From Pisolithus tinctorius (Eukaryota; Basidiomycota; Agaricomycetes; Boletales; Pisolithaceae), in assembly GCA_024663395.1 (NCBI GenBank), contig JANFAH010000001.1, forward strand, positions 5,828,001 through 5,892,000: a stretch of 64,000 nucleotides of DNA. Direction: 5' to 3'. The position numbers were made by a program, and so were the translations under genes. Positions 1 to 12,474 of this stretch are shown one piece after another. Below the pieces are notes generated by a model. The model was not told where the DNA came from. It saw only the letters and a program-made list of their open reading frames with translations, and made no database searches. Positions within the stretch are counted from its first letter, which is position 1, and each line of letters begins with the position of its first letter.

Positions 1-1799
1 AGCTGCGAAAGCCGCAATAGCAGCTGAAACAACAGTCATCGCCACGAAGGCATAAGGCATCTCTTCCAGGTGGCTTTGCAGCTTCGAGGTTATGTTAGTT
101 GCTAATAAAATAGAGTGGTCACATGGAAGAGCGTACATTCATCCCGAATAATCCCGCGACAAGGGCCCCGCTGCCAAGACCCATGGTTAAAATGGAAACC
201 TGAGTAGTTGGTTAAAGAGATCTCCTAGTTGCACCCGCAAAATCTTACCTTAAGATCTAACGCCAGGAGCGCATTGCGATTAGAGTCCAAGATAAGCTCC
301 ACGATTTCCTGCGTAGATTGAACGTTGCTCTATTGGTAAAGATAAGCCACTTTAATATAATTTCAGGGGTTCCCGTTGGCAAACAGACCTCGATATTCTC
401 TGCTTCGTTGACAATCTCTTCGACTTGTTTCGAGAAGAATTCCAGAAGAACTTCCAATTCGTCGTGCTCGTGGTTTTGCCGGACGATACCCTTTTTCTTG
501 TCCGTCAAGTACATTGCATTTAGATCATCATCTAGAACTGGTTACAAATACACATTGAGAAGGGCGGAGTCGCCGACCTTGTTCCAAAACTTCTTCGAGG
601 GCGCCTTGCACCTGCTCCGATTAATATACAACTCTACGCAGACTAGTGTTCATCACACACGTACGAGTCTGGCGCGATTTTTGAAGCTGGCAAGACGTCT
701 AGAGTAATGAAGCAATCGTTTAAACTTGTCATGGTTTATGTCATCTTCGAGCTCCGCTAAAAGCCCTCCAACAAGGTTACGAATAAAAACCATTTCGGCT
801 TCAAGAGCACTCAGGACAGATAGAAGGATGGATTCGATTGCTCTATTGAATCCAACAGTTGGAATGAAGGAAGCGTGAACCATATAAGCCCACCTGAACT
901 CGTAGGGAGAACCACCACCACGGGCCTTGAGGTTGTGCTTGGCAAACAATGGGAAAATTGCCTGGTTCAAGCTGCTAAAATCCAGCTTACCTCAAGGTGA
1001 TATAGGAAGGCGGAATGGAGTCTGGAATCGTTGGAGCCATAGGTGTCGAACAGGACGACAGTATCCGCCTTAACTAGGGCTCGAATATGCAATACGTTTA
1101 TCTGTGCTATTAGGCAAGGAAAAATGCGGGAAAACGTGTCTTACAAGAATGGCCTCCTTGCGGATTAAGATGGTGGGGACGAGGTTGGGTATTCGTGAAT
1201 CAATTTTGCGGAGGTCACGAGGCTTGATGGCAACGTTAGCAACAACAATATGATGTGTGACACAGAGTGCATGTTTCTTACGTTTAACCGATGTTCATTG
1301 CATAAGTCTGATCTTTTGAACTGCCCGGAGATGCTCTTAACAGCGCCTATGTCCAAAGGGACATATAAGCAAGGGAGATGGGGATAGTATTGACACGAGT
1401 CACCGTTATTATCAAGGATAGTACCTACAAGTATGTCAGCAATCATAAGCCTGTCTAGCGAACAGCGCTAGGAGAAGGCATCATACAGCGCAACATGAGA
1501 TCCGTCGAGAGCCTCCCCTTCATGACCTTTTCTAAAATGGCAGCCTTGGCTACTTCCTCTTCATTGTCAGGGATTCCCTCGGGACTCGATAGGTTAGGCT
1601 TCAGCTTCAACAGCGCTTTCCACGATGCGAGGCGAGGGGTGTCGCATGGAAATACGAGGCTCCGCGACGAGGCTGTTTGACGCGAACGGTGTACAAGTGC
1701 GAGAGAAGAGAAAGACCGTGCGCAGCATCTTCGAAAGCAGTTGAGACCAGCCAATGGCATCACATCCCTGACATGCAAGCGTTGCAGAACAGTCTGCAT
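1..1799 (-). CDS. MRS2: MRS2-type mitochondrial inner-membrane magnesium channel, 3' end cut by window edge
   Basis: Homopentameric Mg2+ channel of the CorA/Mrs2 family that lets Mg2+ into the mitochondrial matrix. Seen on the minus strand: the family block FKRSDLCNEHRLN, then PRDLRKIDSRIPNLVPTIL, ALVKADTVVLFDTYG, PYEFR, LSVLSALEAE and LLAELEDDINHDKF. The helical stalk NEAENIEV comes next, followed by the first membrane segment ending in the diagnostic GMN triplet (codons 145-137). HLEEMPYAFVAMT, the start of the second membrane helix, runs off the left edge, so the extreme C-terminus is missing. The start is the first in-frame ATG (1799); a second at 1760 (MPLAGLNCFRRCCARSF) begins an Arg-rich, acid-free stretch typical of a mitochondrial presequence. 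At least five short introns are needed, for example one inside YEFR-AIESILL. The family is clear; the exact N-terminus is not. Confidence 0.92.
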
Positions 1800-2497
1800 T
1801 CACGGCGAGGGGCAGAAAAACAGATAGCCGCTTTTGGTTTTCCCGCGAGGACAAATTCACGTTTTCGCAAAAATCTCGCAATTCCGACGGAAAACGAACG
1901 GTTTTGTTCCTATTTGAAATAGGGAAATCTTGTGACACGCACGAAGAACCAAGCTCACGTGTGACGCGTGACTGGAAACAGTGTCACCCCGCATTCCGTC
2001 CACGGGGTATACAAGTACTAATAAGTCAGATGTGCACACCTCGGGTCAGAGGGGCTTGTTTTTTACATAGTCTGTCTTAGCAACTTGAACTATATACTTT
2101 TAGGTACTCTCACCATCCTTTGAGAGTTCCTTCCGATGCCACCCGACATGTAAACGCCATTATATTAGATCTGGTACTGTTCTTTTCAGGAAACCTGGAT
2201 CCCCTCGGCCGGGGAGATGTTTGTCCACCAGCGATCATCGTGTTCGGGGGTAAGTTCGCTGGTTTTAGCGATCGGATCGGACAAATCCGACCTCGGTAAC
2301 GACGAGCTCCTTGGGATGATCAGATGCGGCGGCAGAGGATCAGTTCCTGCATATGCTCTGGCTCATGGGTCACGGAACTATTACATACATGCCCACAGGC
2401 CTTTTCTCTTCCTTCAATGTCAACTATTTTATGTCATAGCATGCTCTGGGCCTGACCCGTCCTCGTAATCCCCTGTGATAATTCCCCCCATCTCGCC

Positions 2498-3284
2498 ATG
2501 GCCGACACTCACAGACTTCTCGAGGCAGCGAACGCTCTTTCTCAGTTGCTCCGCTCTCACTCTATACCTCACGCTTTTCACGGAAGCATTCTCACCGCGA
2601 TAGTATCGGATAGCCCCCGCTGTGATGTCAGTAGAACCCACGTCCTTTGGTCCAGTCGAACTTCATCTGAAATCGCGTAGGAAATATACTGTATCGTGGA
2701 TGGCGGTTCGTCGCATCCTTTTGGTCGGGTACGCCAGGCCTTAGCAGGAAGCGATCATTTCACCATTACCAACTCGCCGTGGAGCAACCGGTAGGTTTCC
2801 GCGTCCTTTCACCCAACTACCGACCTTATTTCAACCGTCTAGGTTGCATGCTACATATCGTAGACTGATACCTGCAGTCGAGGCAAGCTCGTCAGGACAT
2901 ATCTTTGTGTACTGCGCTCACTTGTGCACGTGCAGATTGAGATATTGCCTGCAGGAGAGCATGGACCGCGACGGCTAGATGGCTCCACAACCATGAGTCT
3001 GAAGGGAATTCCTTTCCTGACTCTGTCGGAATTTGTCCGAGACAAGCTCAAAGCATGGGCAATGTAAGATTATTTTCATTTCCTAAGTTATATAATAGGT
3101 TGATCCTTTCGCACTTAGTCGTGGCTCTGAACGCGATGCCCACGACATTGTCTACACTTTATGTCGATATTGGAATCGTCTAGATATTAACCGAGTTCCG
3201 GAGCATGACATGAATCACTTTGTGAAATGTCATCGCACAGCAGCGCTTTCGTGGGCTGCGCTGAAAAGAAAGTATGGCATGTGA
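2498..3284 (+). CDS. Conserved fungal protein of unknown function, nucleotidyltransferase-like layout
   Basis: No named family is certain. The spliced reading begins MADTHRLLEAANALSQLLRS and continues with IPHAFHGSILTAIVSDSPRCD, EIYCIVDGG, HPFGRVRQALAG, ATYRRLIPAVEIEILPAGE, PFLTLSEFVRDKLKAW, HDIVYTLCRYWNRLDINRVP and ends AALKRKYGM. This gives about 200 residues over five exons. The order (helix, G-S with later acidic residues, then VEIEIL) recalls small nucleotidyltransferase-fold proteins of the MNT/AbiEii kind that I associate with Agaricomycete genomes. That function is an inference. The third intron (2883-2935) fits best with a GC donor, GAG|GCAAGC. A GT donor six bases upstream would also keep frame and would remove only Val-Glu. 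It stands alone between MRS2 and RPT6. Confidence 0.7.
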
Positions 3285-4153
3285 CAGCGCTGTCGTGCCT
3301 ATCATCCTGACGGGCATCGATATATGATTGCATTATCGCGATCAGTGGTACTTGGGGGTAGGGTCCATGTTTTGAGTTTGCATTATCATATACCATTGTA
3401 CTGTATCACCTTTATCCTGAAATGTATTCTTTGGGTCGTCGTGTTCTCGGGCGGCATTTTATTTGATTGGTGAACCTAGTGTTGCCCCTGAAAGGCAATG
3501 ACTTGTATTGTAGACGGTACCTACTACATTGTGACGGGCTTCTAAGACTTGCAGTTGCTCCCGTGAATAGTGTGTATGATGTAGGTCGGTGTGGAGGTGT
3601 TTACGTGCCCTCGAGTTCATTACGCATCGTGGTGAAAGTTTCTCATATGGACGACAAAGAATATCACAGATAACTCACGAATACACAGCAGCTTGCCACG
3701 TTTTAAAGGTATCAGAGATAGAGGGGTATTAAAGCAATGGTCAAAGTCCCCGTATGGTGCCTTGGCACCAAGCTCACGCGACCGTAAACCTGAAAGGTAT
3801 GAACATTCATGTATATATAACAAAGCACCTCTAGTTGCAATGAATACGTGCAAACGGATTGCGCAGATATATCGGCTGACTGATGTCAGGGACACACCTG
3901 AAGAAAAGGCCTTGCAATTGGAAAGTGAAAGTTAGGAAGATGCAACTGCCACGATGGACGGCCGAAGCTAATAAATGTGGAAATTGTCACCTTATTACGA
4001 TGCTGATGGCATGTGATAGGAATTGTTGGAGAGCTCGCACCGGAAACTGTTTACCGTTCTGGCAACTGTGGTGTGACCAAATTGTCACACGTCACGTCAC
4101 GCCTATGCCAGGACGCGTAAGTATCTGCACCGACTACCACGAAACGACCACCA
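3285..4153. other. Intergenic stretch, no gene supported
   Basis: About 870 bases between the unnamed gene and RPT6. The open frames here are short, overlap on both strands and match nothing I recognise. It should hold the 3' end of the upstream transcript and the RPT6 promoter. Confidence 0.55.
4071..4090. promoter_or_regulatory. Inverted repeat GTGTGAC-n6-GTCACAC in the RPT6 promoter
   Basis: Two perfect 7-base arms are separated by six bases, ending about 63 bases upstream of the RPT6 ATG. The dyad could bind a dimeric factor. No factor is known to me for this site in basidiomycetes, and chance is possible. Confidence 0.3.
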
Positions 4154-5617
4154 ATGCCAGCTGCAATGCGCGCGCCGCAAAAGATCCCTGGTGGGATACA
4201 GTCGTACTACCAGGCGAAGATAGAAGCGGCGGAGCTACTTATTAACCAGAAGACGCAGAACTTGCGTCGTCTTGAAGCGCAACGGAACGCATTGAATGCT
4301 CGAGGTACGTCGTTCTTTGCATTCGTTAAAAGTGGTGGATTCAACTTTGGTTAGTGAGACTGCTCAGGGAAGAGTTACAGCTGTTGCACGAGCCTGGAAG
4401 CTATGTGGGAGAGGTAGTGAAGGTTATGGGCAAGAAGAAAGTACTTGTCAAGGTTCAACCAGAGGGGAAATACAGTAAGCAAGAACTCACAGTCTCCGTA
4501 CTCATATTGATCTAGTGACACAGTTGTGGATTTCGATTCCGATATCGATGTTGCTTCGATTACGCCTTCGTCGCGCGTAGCATTGCGCTCCGACACATAC
4601 ACGATTCACAAGATACTACCGAACAAGGTTGATCCACTAGTTTCACTTATGATGGTCGAGAAGGTTCCGGACAGCACCTATGAGATGGTCGGAGGACTTG
4701 ACAAGCAAATTAAGGAGATTAAAGAAGTCATCGAGTTACCTGTCAAGCACCCGGAATTATTCGAGTCGCTTGGTATTGCTCAACCCAAGGGTGTCCTTCT
4801 TTACGGACCCCCTGGAACCGGAAAGACGTTGCTAGCTCGTGCTGTTGCCCATCATACGGACTGCAAGTTCATTCGTGTGTCGGGTTCCGAGCTTGTCCAG
4901 AAATACATTGGAGAAGGTAGTCGGATGGTTCGGGAACTCTTCGTTATGGCCAGAGAACACGCACCGAGCATCATTTTTATGGATGAAATTGATTCAATCG
5001 GAAGTTCGCGAGGGGAGAGTGGAACAGGAGGCGGCGATTCCGAGGTCCAACGGACTATGCTGGAACTCCTTAACCAACTTGATGGCTTCGAAGCGACAAA
5101 GAATATCAAAGTTATTATGGCCACAAATCGAATAGGTTCGAGACTTAGCTCACATCACATTTCTATCACACTAATCTATCGAATCTCAGATATTTTGGAT
5201 CCTGCACTCCTGCGGCCGGGTCGCATTGATAGAAAGATCGAGTTCCCGCCACCGGGTCCTGAAGCGCGAGTCAGTATCCTCCGCATCCATTCCCGAAAGG
5301 TAAACTCCCGTTTATTCTAAATCTTTCCCGCTCATCCTGGGTCCAGATGTCGTTGCAACGTGGCATTGATCTCAAAGCCCTTGCAGAAAAGATGGGTCAA
5401 TGCTCTGGGGCGGAGGTGCGTGGTATATGCACAGAAGCCGGTGAGGCATGCTCGTATGATAAATATGCAGCTACTGATCCTCACAATGGTGACAGGGATG
5501 TACGCGCTTCGTGAACGTCGGCAGCACGTCACGCAGGAGGACTTTGAATTCGCCATTGCAAAAGTTCTCAAAAAGCACCAAGAGGGGAATATGTCGGTTA
5601 ATAAATTGTTTTCCTGA
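4154..5617 (+). CDS. RPT6: 26S proteasome regulatory ATPase subunit Rpt6 (Sug1/PSMC5)
   Basis: One of the six AAA ATPases of the 19S base that unfold ubiquitylated substrates and open the 20S gate. Exon 1 ([14 protein letters not shown]) gives the N-terminal coiled coil ([13 protein letters not shown]). The OB-type segment follows ([20 protein letters not shown]). The AAA module has Walker A GPPGTGKT, the pore loop residues KYIGEG, Walker B IIFMDEID, and the second region of homology with [23 protein letters not shown]. The C-terminus is [13 protein letters not shown]. Six exons are joined by short introns, for example after NALNAR, KY, ATNRI, HSRK and CTEA. The length of about 400 residues is normal. 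The paralogue choice (Rpt6 rather than Rpt1-5) rests on the N-terminal helix and on MSVNKLF. Confidence 0.96.
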
Positions 5618-7357
5618 TGCTATCATAGGTTTTGTAATTTACAACACATTCAACGAGCACATGCTCGCTCACTATCAGGCTGAACCTATAAGTGAAGTGA
5701 GATTTACCGGTCGCAAACATCGGGGGACTATGGATACTCCATCCCCGGGTGCAGTCTTGTGAAAACTCAGTGGCAGCACGGTAGGATCGTCATGGTACGT
5801 TCGTCAGCGCCCAACCTTCGTAGTACGAGGAGCTTAATAATGCCCAGGCGTGACAACAGGACACGGTATCGCGTTCGTTCGAGTTTTCAGTGTCAAATGT
5901 CCTCAGGCAAATTAGGGTTGGAGCGTGCGCTTCGCATTATCTCTTCCTATCCTGATTTTTCACTTTATCTGGTACTGGTTCCTAGCCTTAGAACCGTCCG
6001 AGTTTTAGGTCGGGGGAAAAAATCTTATTCCTACGGCAGCTTCGTTTTTTTTTTGTCTTTGCAAACTTATGGAAGCCCGAGGCGATAAGCTCCAAAGCGT
6101 CTTTGTGGAACTTACAGTCGTTTTAAGAATGGAATCATAGACTATCTCTGCAGCCATCAAAACTATCGGTATCTGCAAGTTTCCCACCGACTTTCTCCGG
6201 AGGTCAAATACAAGGTTCGTTCACTTTTTTTGGGGAAGCTTACCCTCTCTGGGGACACGGAGTCCGATATAATAACGCAAGATTGAACATTACCGTCTTC
6301 ACCGCAGCCCTGACCGCATGGTTGCTATCGATGCCTTGTTGGCAATCGCCGGGGTGTTGCGTTGCTGGCTTGTATCTGGTACCGAACACCTCATCAGCAT
6401 GCTTCCTCAGCTACTAATTTGCGTGCAGCCGCCCCATCGATGCCTCCGGTTTCTTGAAACAGTTAGTTCACAGTCAGTGATTGGGATAAGCAGCGTTTGC
6501 GTTAAATTCGCTGACCACAGGATAGTACCACGCGACGCATGAAGCCCCACACTTGACGGCTCCAAAGCATACGGTGGTTGCCATAGTCGACCAGAGATGA
6601 GTGAAATATCTTTCCCCTGCCTTGGGGATATTCCCTGTACAACCAGTGTCTCCCCGTTTCGGACATGATATGTCAAGGAAAATAGCCGTCCAGGATTGGA
6701 TGATTGGATTCATGGGGTTCAGCTTGGCTGTTGTAGCTGAGAACAGTCAAGACATAAAAGCAGAGTCGGGTCTGGTGGGCAAAGGCACACGTGTATCTGT
6801 ATCTCTTTGTTCATTCATCTAACGCCTATTGCTGGAGTGGGAACTATTACTGGGGTGCCAAACCCGGAGCTATCTTTAGTCGATAGCAGATAGGGAATAT
6901 TCCTGCGTGGGCCGTCTTTGTGGGGAAGTCATTGGGGTCGTTCGTGGTGAAAGGCTTCCACAGGACACATGCACCGCTGCCATCGTTGAATATGAGGCTT
7001 TGAGGCTTTGAATAATGTTGTCCTGGATGTGGCTCGTACTCACTTACATGCGGATTCAAAAAGTACCTTGAAAAAGCATGGAAATTGTTTCCTGGCAGCT
7101 ATCTTGTACCCTAGCATCGGTACTGAATTGTGCTGATACTTATCCACAATACTGGTTCTGAAAGAGTCACACCAGTGGAATTTGCTGACGGAGTCCCGCA
7201 GTGATGCGGACGGCTGCCGGATACCCTTTTTGTAGTGCACGTGCCTCGAACAAGGTCAGCGCTCAGCTGTGTGTGCAAGACCGCGCATCCTCCTCGCCAC
7301 CTCATTCGAACTTCCTGCACGTCTACCGGTGGTTCTGTCAGCTGTCGGTACCGTGCA
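5618..7357. other. Long intergenic stretch, no gene supported
   Basis: About 1.7 kb between RPT6 and the NIPA gene. Open frames are at most about 110 codons, on both strands, with no recognisable motif and no convincing exon chain. A minus-strand chain between about 6400 and 7240 was tried but did not yield a coherent protein. A non-coding RNA or a decayed gene cannot be excluded. Confidence 0.5.
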
Positions 7358-8964
7358 ATGTTAGAAGATAAATATATTGGATTGGCTCTCGCCATATCCG
7401 GCTCGTTTGCTATTGGAACGAGCTTCATCATAACTAAGAAGGTTCATTCCTTCCTTCAACCATTCCTCTGCACCCTAAACGCAACGGTCAGGGCCTCACG
7501 GATGCAGGCGCACAGAATTCCGCTTATTCTTCCGAGGATTATGGTTATCTTCGAAACCCGACATGGTGGGCTGGGATAACAACACGTATGTCCCGTAGCT
7601 CTTGTGTGCTTTTCATGCGCTGACAGCCCTTTCAGTGGTTTTTGGCGAAAGTTAGTTTCAAATAAATCTAATCTGGCTGTTTTGCTCAGTTGAATTCCTT
7701 TAGTCGCAAATTTTGCGGCATACACCTTTGCCCCCCCAATATTGGTGACGCCGCTTGGTGCACTGAGTGTACTCATCGGGTGGGTCACCAAGCAATAGCA
7801 TTGTATTCTTAACTTTACATCGCTCAGTGCCATTCTTGCATCTTTCCTTCTGAACGAGGAGCTCGGACACCTTGGGCGAATGGGATGTGCATTGTGTTTG
7901 ATTGGTTCTCTTATCATTATCCTTCATGCTCCAGCAGACAAAGAAGTCGAAACAGTGGATGAAATATTGCACTACGCCATTCAACCGGGTAAGCTACGTT
8001 GAGCTATTTACTGTCTCCTCACTCCTAACACAGTTCAGGCTTTATGTTGTACTGTTTTATCGTCCTCATATTTTCATTGGTCATGATTTTCAATGTCGCC
8101 CCTCGCTATGGCCGCTCAAACCCTTTTGTTTACATCTCGATTTGTTCTGTGGTCGGTTCCGTATCCGTCATGGCCATCAAAGGGTTTGGAGTCGCCGTCA
8201 AGCTGACCCTTGGCGGGAATAATCAATTCACTCATCCGAGCACATACGTCTTCGGCATCGTTGTCGTGGGATGCATTCTAGTGCAAATGAATTTCTTCAA
8301 CAAGGCGCTTGACACCTTCTCTACTAACGTGTACGTCAATATACAGGTCTGTTTGCCACTGACCCATAAATTTGACCTTGTCGTGACTAGGGTAAACCCC
8401 ATGTACTACGTGGGATTCTCCACAGCGACCATTGTCGCCTCTCTCATCCTATTCCAAGGTTTTAACACCACGGACGGAACGAATACGGTAACGCTACTTT
8501 TGGGTTTCATCGTGACTTTCCTGGGTGTCCATCTTCTCAATCTCTCTCGGCGATCGGATCCTGCATCACTTGCCAACGGTCACAGCACGCTCGAGTCTGG
8601 CTTATTGAATCCGCGCATGAGCTTGCAGGGTCGCCCATCGCTTGATGGGTGGGGTGCGACGTCTGAGGTCGGACCTGATGGATTTTTGCGATCTGCACAT
8701 GGCAGAAGAAGCTCTCTATATCGAGTGCAGAGTGCAACCCTTTTCAACGCATTCGAGGAGGGTTCCCGAGGTGATGTGCCGTTGTCTCAATTGAGGGAGA
8801 GTGAAGAAGATCAAGATGTCGAATCTGATGGCGATGTCGATGAGCGGACAAGATTGCACTCAACACATAGCAGACGACCTAGTGTCCCTCGAAGTCATAG
8901 TAGTTCTCCTGCGCTGCAGGGCAGTACCAGGAGTTCACCCCGGCCACTTCATAAACCTGTCTAG
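7358..8964 (+). CDS. NIPA-type magnesium transporter (DUF803 / drug-metabolite transporter superfamily)
   Basis: Integral membrane Mg2+ transporter. The N-terminus is the family signature [20 protein letters not shown] followed by TSFIITKK. After splicing come [20 protein letters not shown] and [10 protein letters not shown]. Then [62 protein letters not shown] and the distal helices ([37 protein letters not shown]). Eight or nine membrane helices are expected. A hydrophilic tail of roughly 130 residues follows, rich in Ser, Arg and acidic clusters ([18 protein letters not shown]), probably cytosolic and regulatory. Small introns interrupt the first third; the last ones fall after AIQP and FSTNV. 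The ATG at 7358 directly precedes the family signature, so the start is secure. Confidence 0.93.
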
Positions 8965-9282
8965 AGTAGATACCCATCGCATGGACACTTGCTGCAGTAC
9001 TTCCACTATAATACATCTCTCAACCCATGCTGTACTGTGTGGGTTGGCAGTGTTGTCACATACTGTAAAGTACGCGAGTAAGAATGACTTGAGTTTGAGA
9101 GCCGAGCATCCATTTGTGTGGTAACAATTGCATGCAGCTCTTTCGGATCAACATTACATATGTGGTACCGATGGAGCTGTAGCGCATTCAAGTGCCGTGC
9201 ACACGCCTATCTGTATCGACATCATCTCATTTCTACCTTGAGAGACTCCTGTACAGCTACCAGGTTCAGATCTGTTTCCGAT
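8965..9282. other. Intergenic spacer between NIPA and aminopeptidase P genes
   Basis: About 320 bases. No gene is seen. It should carry the terminator of the NIPA transcript and the promoter of the next gene, both read in the same direction. Confidence 0.6.
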
Positions 9283-12200
9283 ATGGGCGCGATAGGAAGG
9301 CAGACAGTAAACACCGCTCAGAGGCTCAAGAGCCTTCGAGAACTCATGAGGAAACCCGAGTTCGATGTCAAAGTTGTCGTCGTTCCCAGCGAAGACGAAC
9401 GTGAGTGCAATTAAACTCAGCTGGCCTGGTCTGCTTGAGATTATGTTCCAGATTTCAGCGAATATCCCGCCGAGGCGGACAAAAGGCGGGGTTTCATATC
9501 TGGTTTCAATGGTTCTGCAGGTGAGTGGTAGTGCTGTTGTAACTGAGCTGACAGACTCAACAATCTGTGAATCAAGGACGTGCGGTGGTCACATTAAAAG
9601 ATGCTTTTCTTTTTACCGATGGGCGGTACTTCCTCCAGGCTGAACAACAACTGGACAAGTAAGTCAGACACTCACTTGCTCCAGGAACCGCACTGAACCT
9701 GGGTCACTAGAAATTGGACTCTGATGAAGCAAGGTTTACCAGGTAAGTCACAATCAAGGTGTGCAGCGCACCCTGGTTCACCTCAGTAGACGTTCCTACA
9801 TGGCAAGAATTCCTGTCGAAAGTGCGCACTCTACCTGGACTCTGGGATGATTATGTAACTGACACTTTGCGAAGCACCTGGAGGAGGGCATCAGGATCGG
9901 TATCGACCCGACACTAATCCTAGCGAGTGGGTTTTCTACTCATATGAATCGTACCTCTCTGAGCGAGTAATACAGATGAGGCTCAGTCGCTTAAGAAATC
10001 CCTCCACGCTCGTAATTCAGAATTGGTGATACTGAGACAAAACCCGGTCGACGTCGTATGGGGAACTGAACGTCCACAGCGCCCTAAAAATAGGGTCTTT
10101 GTGCTAGACATCGAATATACAGGTAATCCATCTATTTGACCTGTCTTGTCACTTTTAATATTCGGATCCATTTTAGGTGAGCAGTTCAGCACTAAGCTCA
10201 AGCGGGTTCGGGAAGAAATGGCCAAGAAGAATGCAACTGCGATGGCTGTTACTTTACTGGATGAAGTTGCATGGCTGTTTAACCTCCGGGGTTCCGACAT
10301 TGACTTTAACCCTGGTCAGTGCACTATCCAATTCCTTGGGCCGTTATCTAAAAATCTTTTGAAGTTTTCTTTGCATACGCCATCGTCATGCGGGATTCTG
10401 CTGTGCTTTTCGTTGACGAAAATCAGGTGGACGATTCAGTCAAAATTCACCTTGGGCAGGAAGTCAGCATTCGACCATATGAGGAGTTCTTGCCTTACCT
10501 CAGATCCCTTGCTACGGATTCTTTGGTTAAAAAAGACGAGGTAAATTTGTATTCATGAGCGTTTTACTCGGCTTAACTGGCACGCAGCCTGTTTTGCTAG
10601 GGGACAAAACAAACCTTGCGGTTGTGGAGGCTCTTGGGGAGGTTGGTTATTTACACGGTGCCTCATCGTGACACTCAGATCTCCTCTCCTTAGGAGAACG
10701 TGATTATTATGCCATCTCCTGTGGCGGCACTTAAAGCTATCAAAAATCCCGTCGAGATCGAAGGTTTCAGACAATGCCATATTCGGGATGGAGTGGCTTT
10801 GGCTCGTTATTTCGCTTGGCTCGAGCGGAAACTAAGCAAAGGAGAGAAAGTGGACGAGTATCAAGGAGCCGAACAACTTGCAAAGTTCCGATCGTGAGCG
10901 TAAATTTCTCGCTATTTTTTGGGCAAATTCTCACTTGAGAAGTGAGCTCGACAAGTTTATGGGGCTATCATTCACAGCTATCTCGTCGGCTGGACCCAAT
11001 GCAGGTTTGTACGCGCGGTATCCTTCCAGCTCACATCGTAACGGGACCGTTTCAGCTATAATTCACTATTCTCCGGATCCAAATGACTGTGCTATGATTA
11101 CGAAGGACCAAGTGCGCTCAGTATCACTCGTCGCGAATTTATTCGGCTGACCCCAATATCTCGCAGATATACCTATGCGACTCCGGCGGTGCGATCAGCG
11201 AAATTCTCCTGTATTTGGTCATTAACATCGTGTAGGCCAGTACCTCGATGGTACAACTGACGTTACTCGAACCTGGGTAAGACTAACTAGCAAATTGAAT
11301 CAAATTCTTCGTCGCTGAAACAAACAGCACTTCGGAGTACCCTCTGATGACGAAAAGCGAGCCTTTACCCGTGTCCTGCAGGGACATATAGCTATGGACA
11401 CGGCCGTCTTTCCCGCTGGTACAACCGGTACGTGTTTTTCTCCATTTCCATCATATTTTTATGATGGTGCTGGGTTCTGAATTCTATTATGTCGGGTCGG
11501 GCTTTGCTTCTAGGCTACATCATGTAAGTATACCTGCGGTCTCTCCAATTGCATTCCCTGTTTCTGATATATATTTCGTTCACAGAGATGCTTTCGCACG
11601 CAGACCGCTGTGGGAAGATGGGCTTGGTGAGTAGTTTCTTTACGACCTTTGGGTCCTTGCCTACGTGGTCCATCGGTGAGGGTGTTCTAATATCGCCCTT
11701 CCTCGCATGTCACTGCGCAGATTATAGGTCAGTGACTGAAGACGTCTCCAATGCTCCTAACGATATCTTCCTAAATAGGCACGGAACTGGACATGGTGTG
11801 GGACATTTCTTGAACGTGCACGAGGGTAAATATGCGTTTGTGTGGTGTACCTGCGTGACTCACCCAGCGATTACTGACACTCGCAGGTCCACAGGGGATT
11901 GGGACGCGAATCAGTGCGTTCGTTGACTTGTGATATGTACGAGGCAGGGTAATGCTGAGACTAACGTTGTGCAGCTTATAACAGCACAGCACTCAAGCCT
12001 GGAATGACGGTATCGAACGGTGAGTAAATCGATTTATCCTTTGCCACCGTATATTCGTGGCACAATACCTCCATCATTTATCCATTTCCTCGGACCACTC
12101 ATCTGTGTGTGAACCGCACACAGAGCCGGGTTACTATGCCGACGGAAAATGGGGCATCCGGATCGAGAACGTTGTCATCGTGCGCGAGGTTAGCACACCT

Positions 12201-12474
12201 TACAATTTCGGAGGTGTTAAATATCTCGGATTTGAGCACGTTACGATGGTGCGCGCATGCTTTTGTTTTCTGCCTTCCCGCGTCCTTAATAATGCCTATC
12301 ATTGAACAGTGTCCAATGCAGAAAACCCTAGTTGACCTGTCCCTCCTAACGGCCAACGAGCGGGCGTGGTTAAACAACTATCACGAGGAAGTCTTCCAGA
12401 AAGTATCTCCCTACCTCAAGGGGACGGACGAGGTAGCTTTGGAGTGGCTGAGGAGGGTGTGCGCTCCAGTCTGA
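9283..12474 (+). CDS. Xaa-Pro aminopeptidase P (cytosolic AMPP, M24B metallopeptidase)
   Basis: Removes N-terminal residues that precede proline, using two Mn2+ ions in a pita-bread fold. Exon 1 starts [20 protein letters not shown]. The creatinase-like N-domain follows: [50 protein letters not shown]. The catalytic domain has the metal ligands in order: [19 protein letters not shown] (two Asp), [10 protein letters not shown] (His), SNEPGYY (Glu) and the Glu in GFEHVTM. The C-terminus is the AMPP extension [15 protein letters not shown] ... WLRRV. The assembled protein is about 600 residues, the usual size, from more than a dozen exons, many very short (for example around [15 protein letters not shown]). 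No targeting peptide is visible, so the cytosolic form is favoured over mitochondrial Icp55. Confidence 0.94.

Noticed and set aside
1594..1728. Alternative MRS2 start at 1728 (MLRTVFLFSRT) with a 40-nt intron
   Set aside because: The frame from 1799 or 1760 is open without any intron and gives a better acid-poor mitochondrial presequence.
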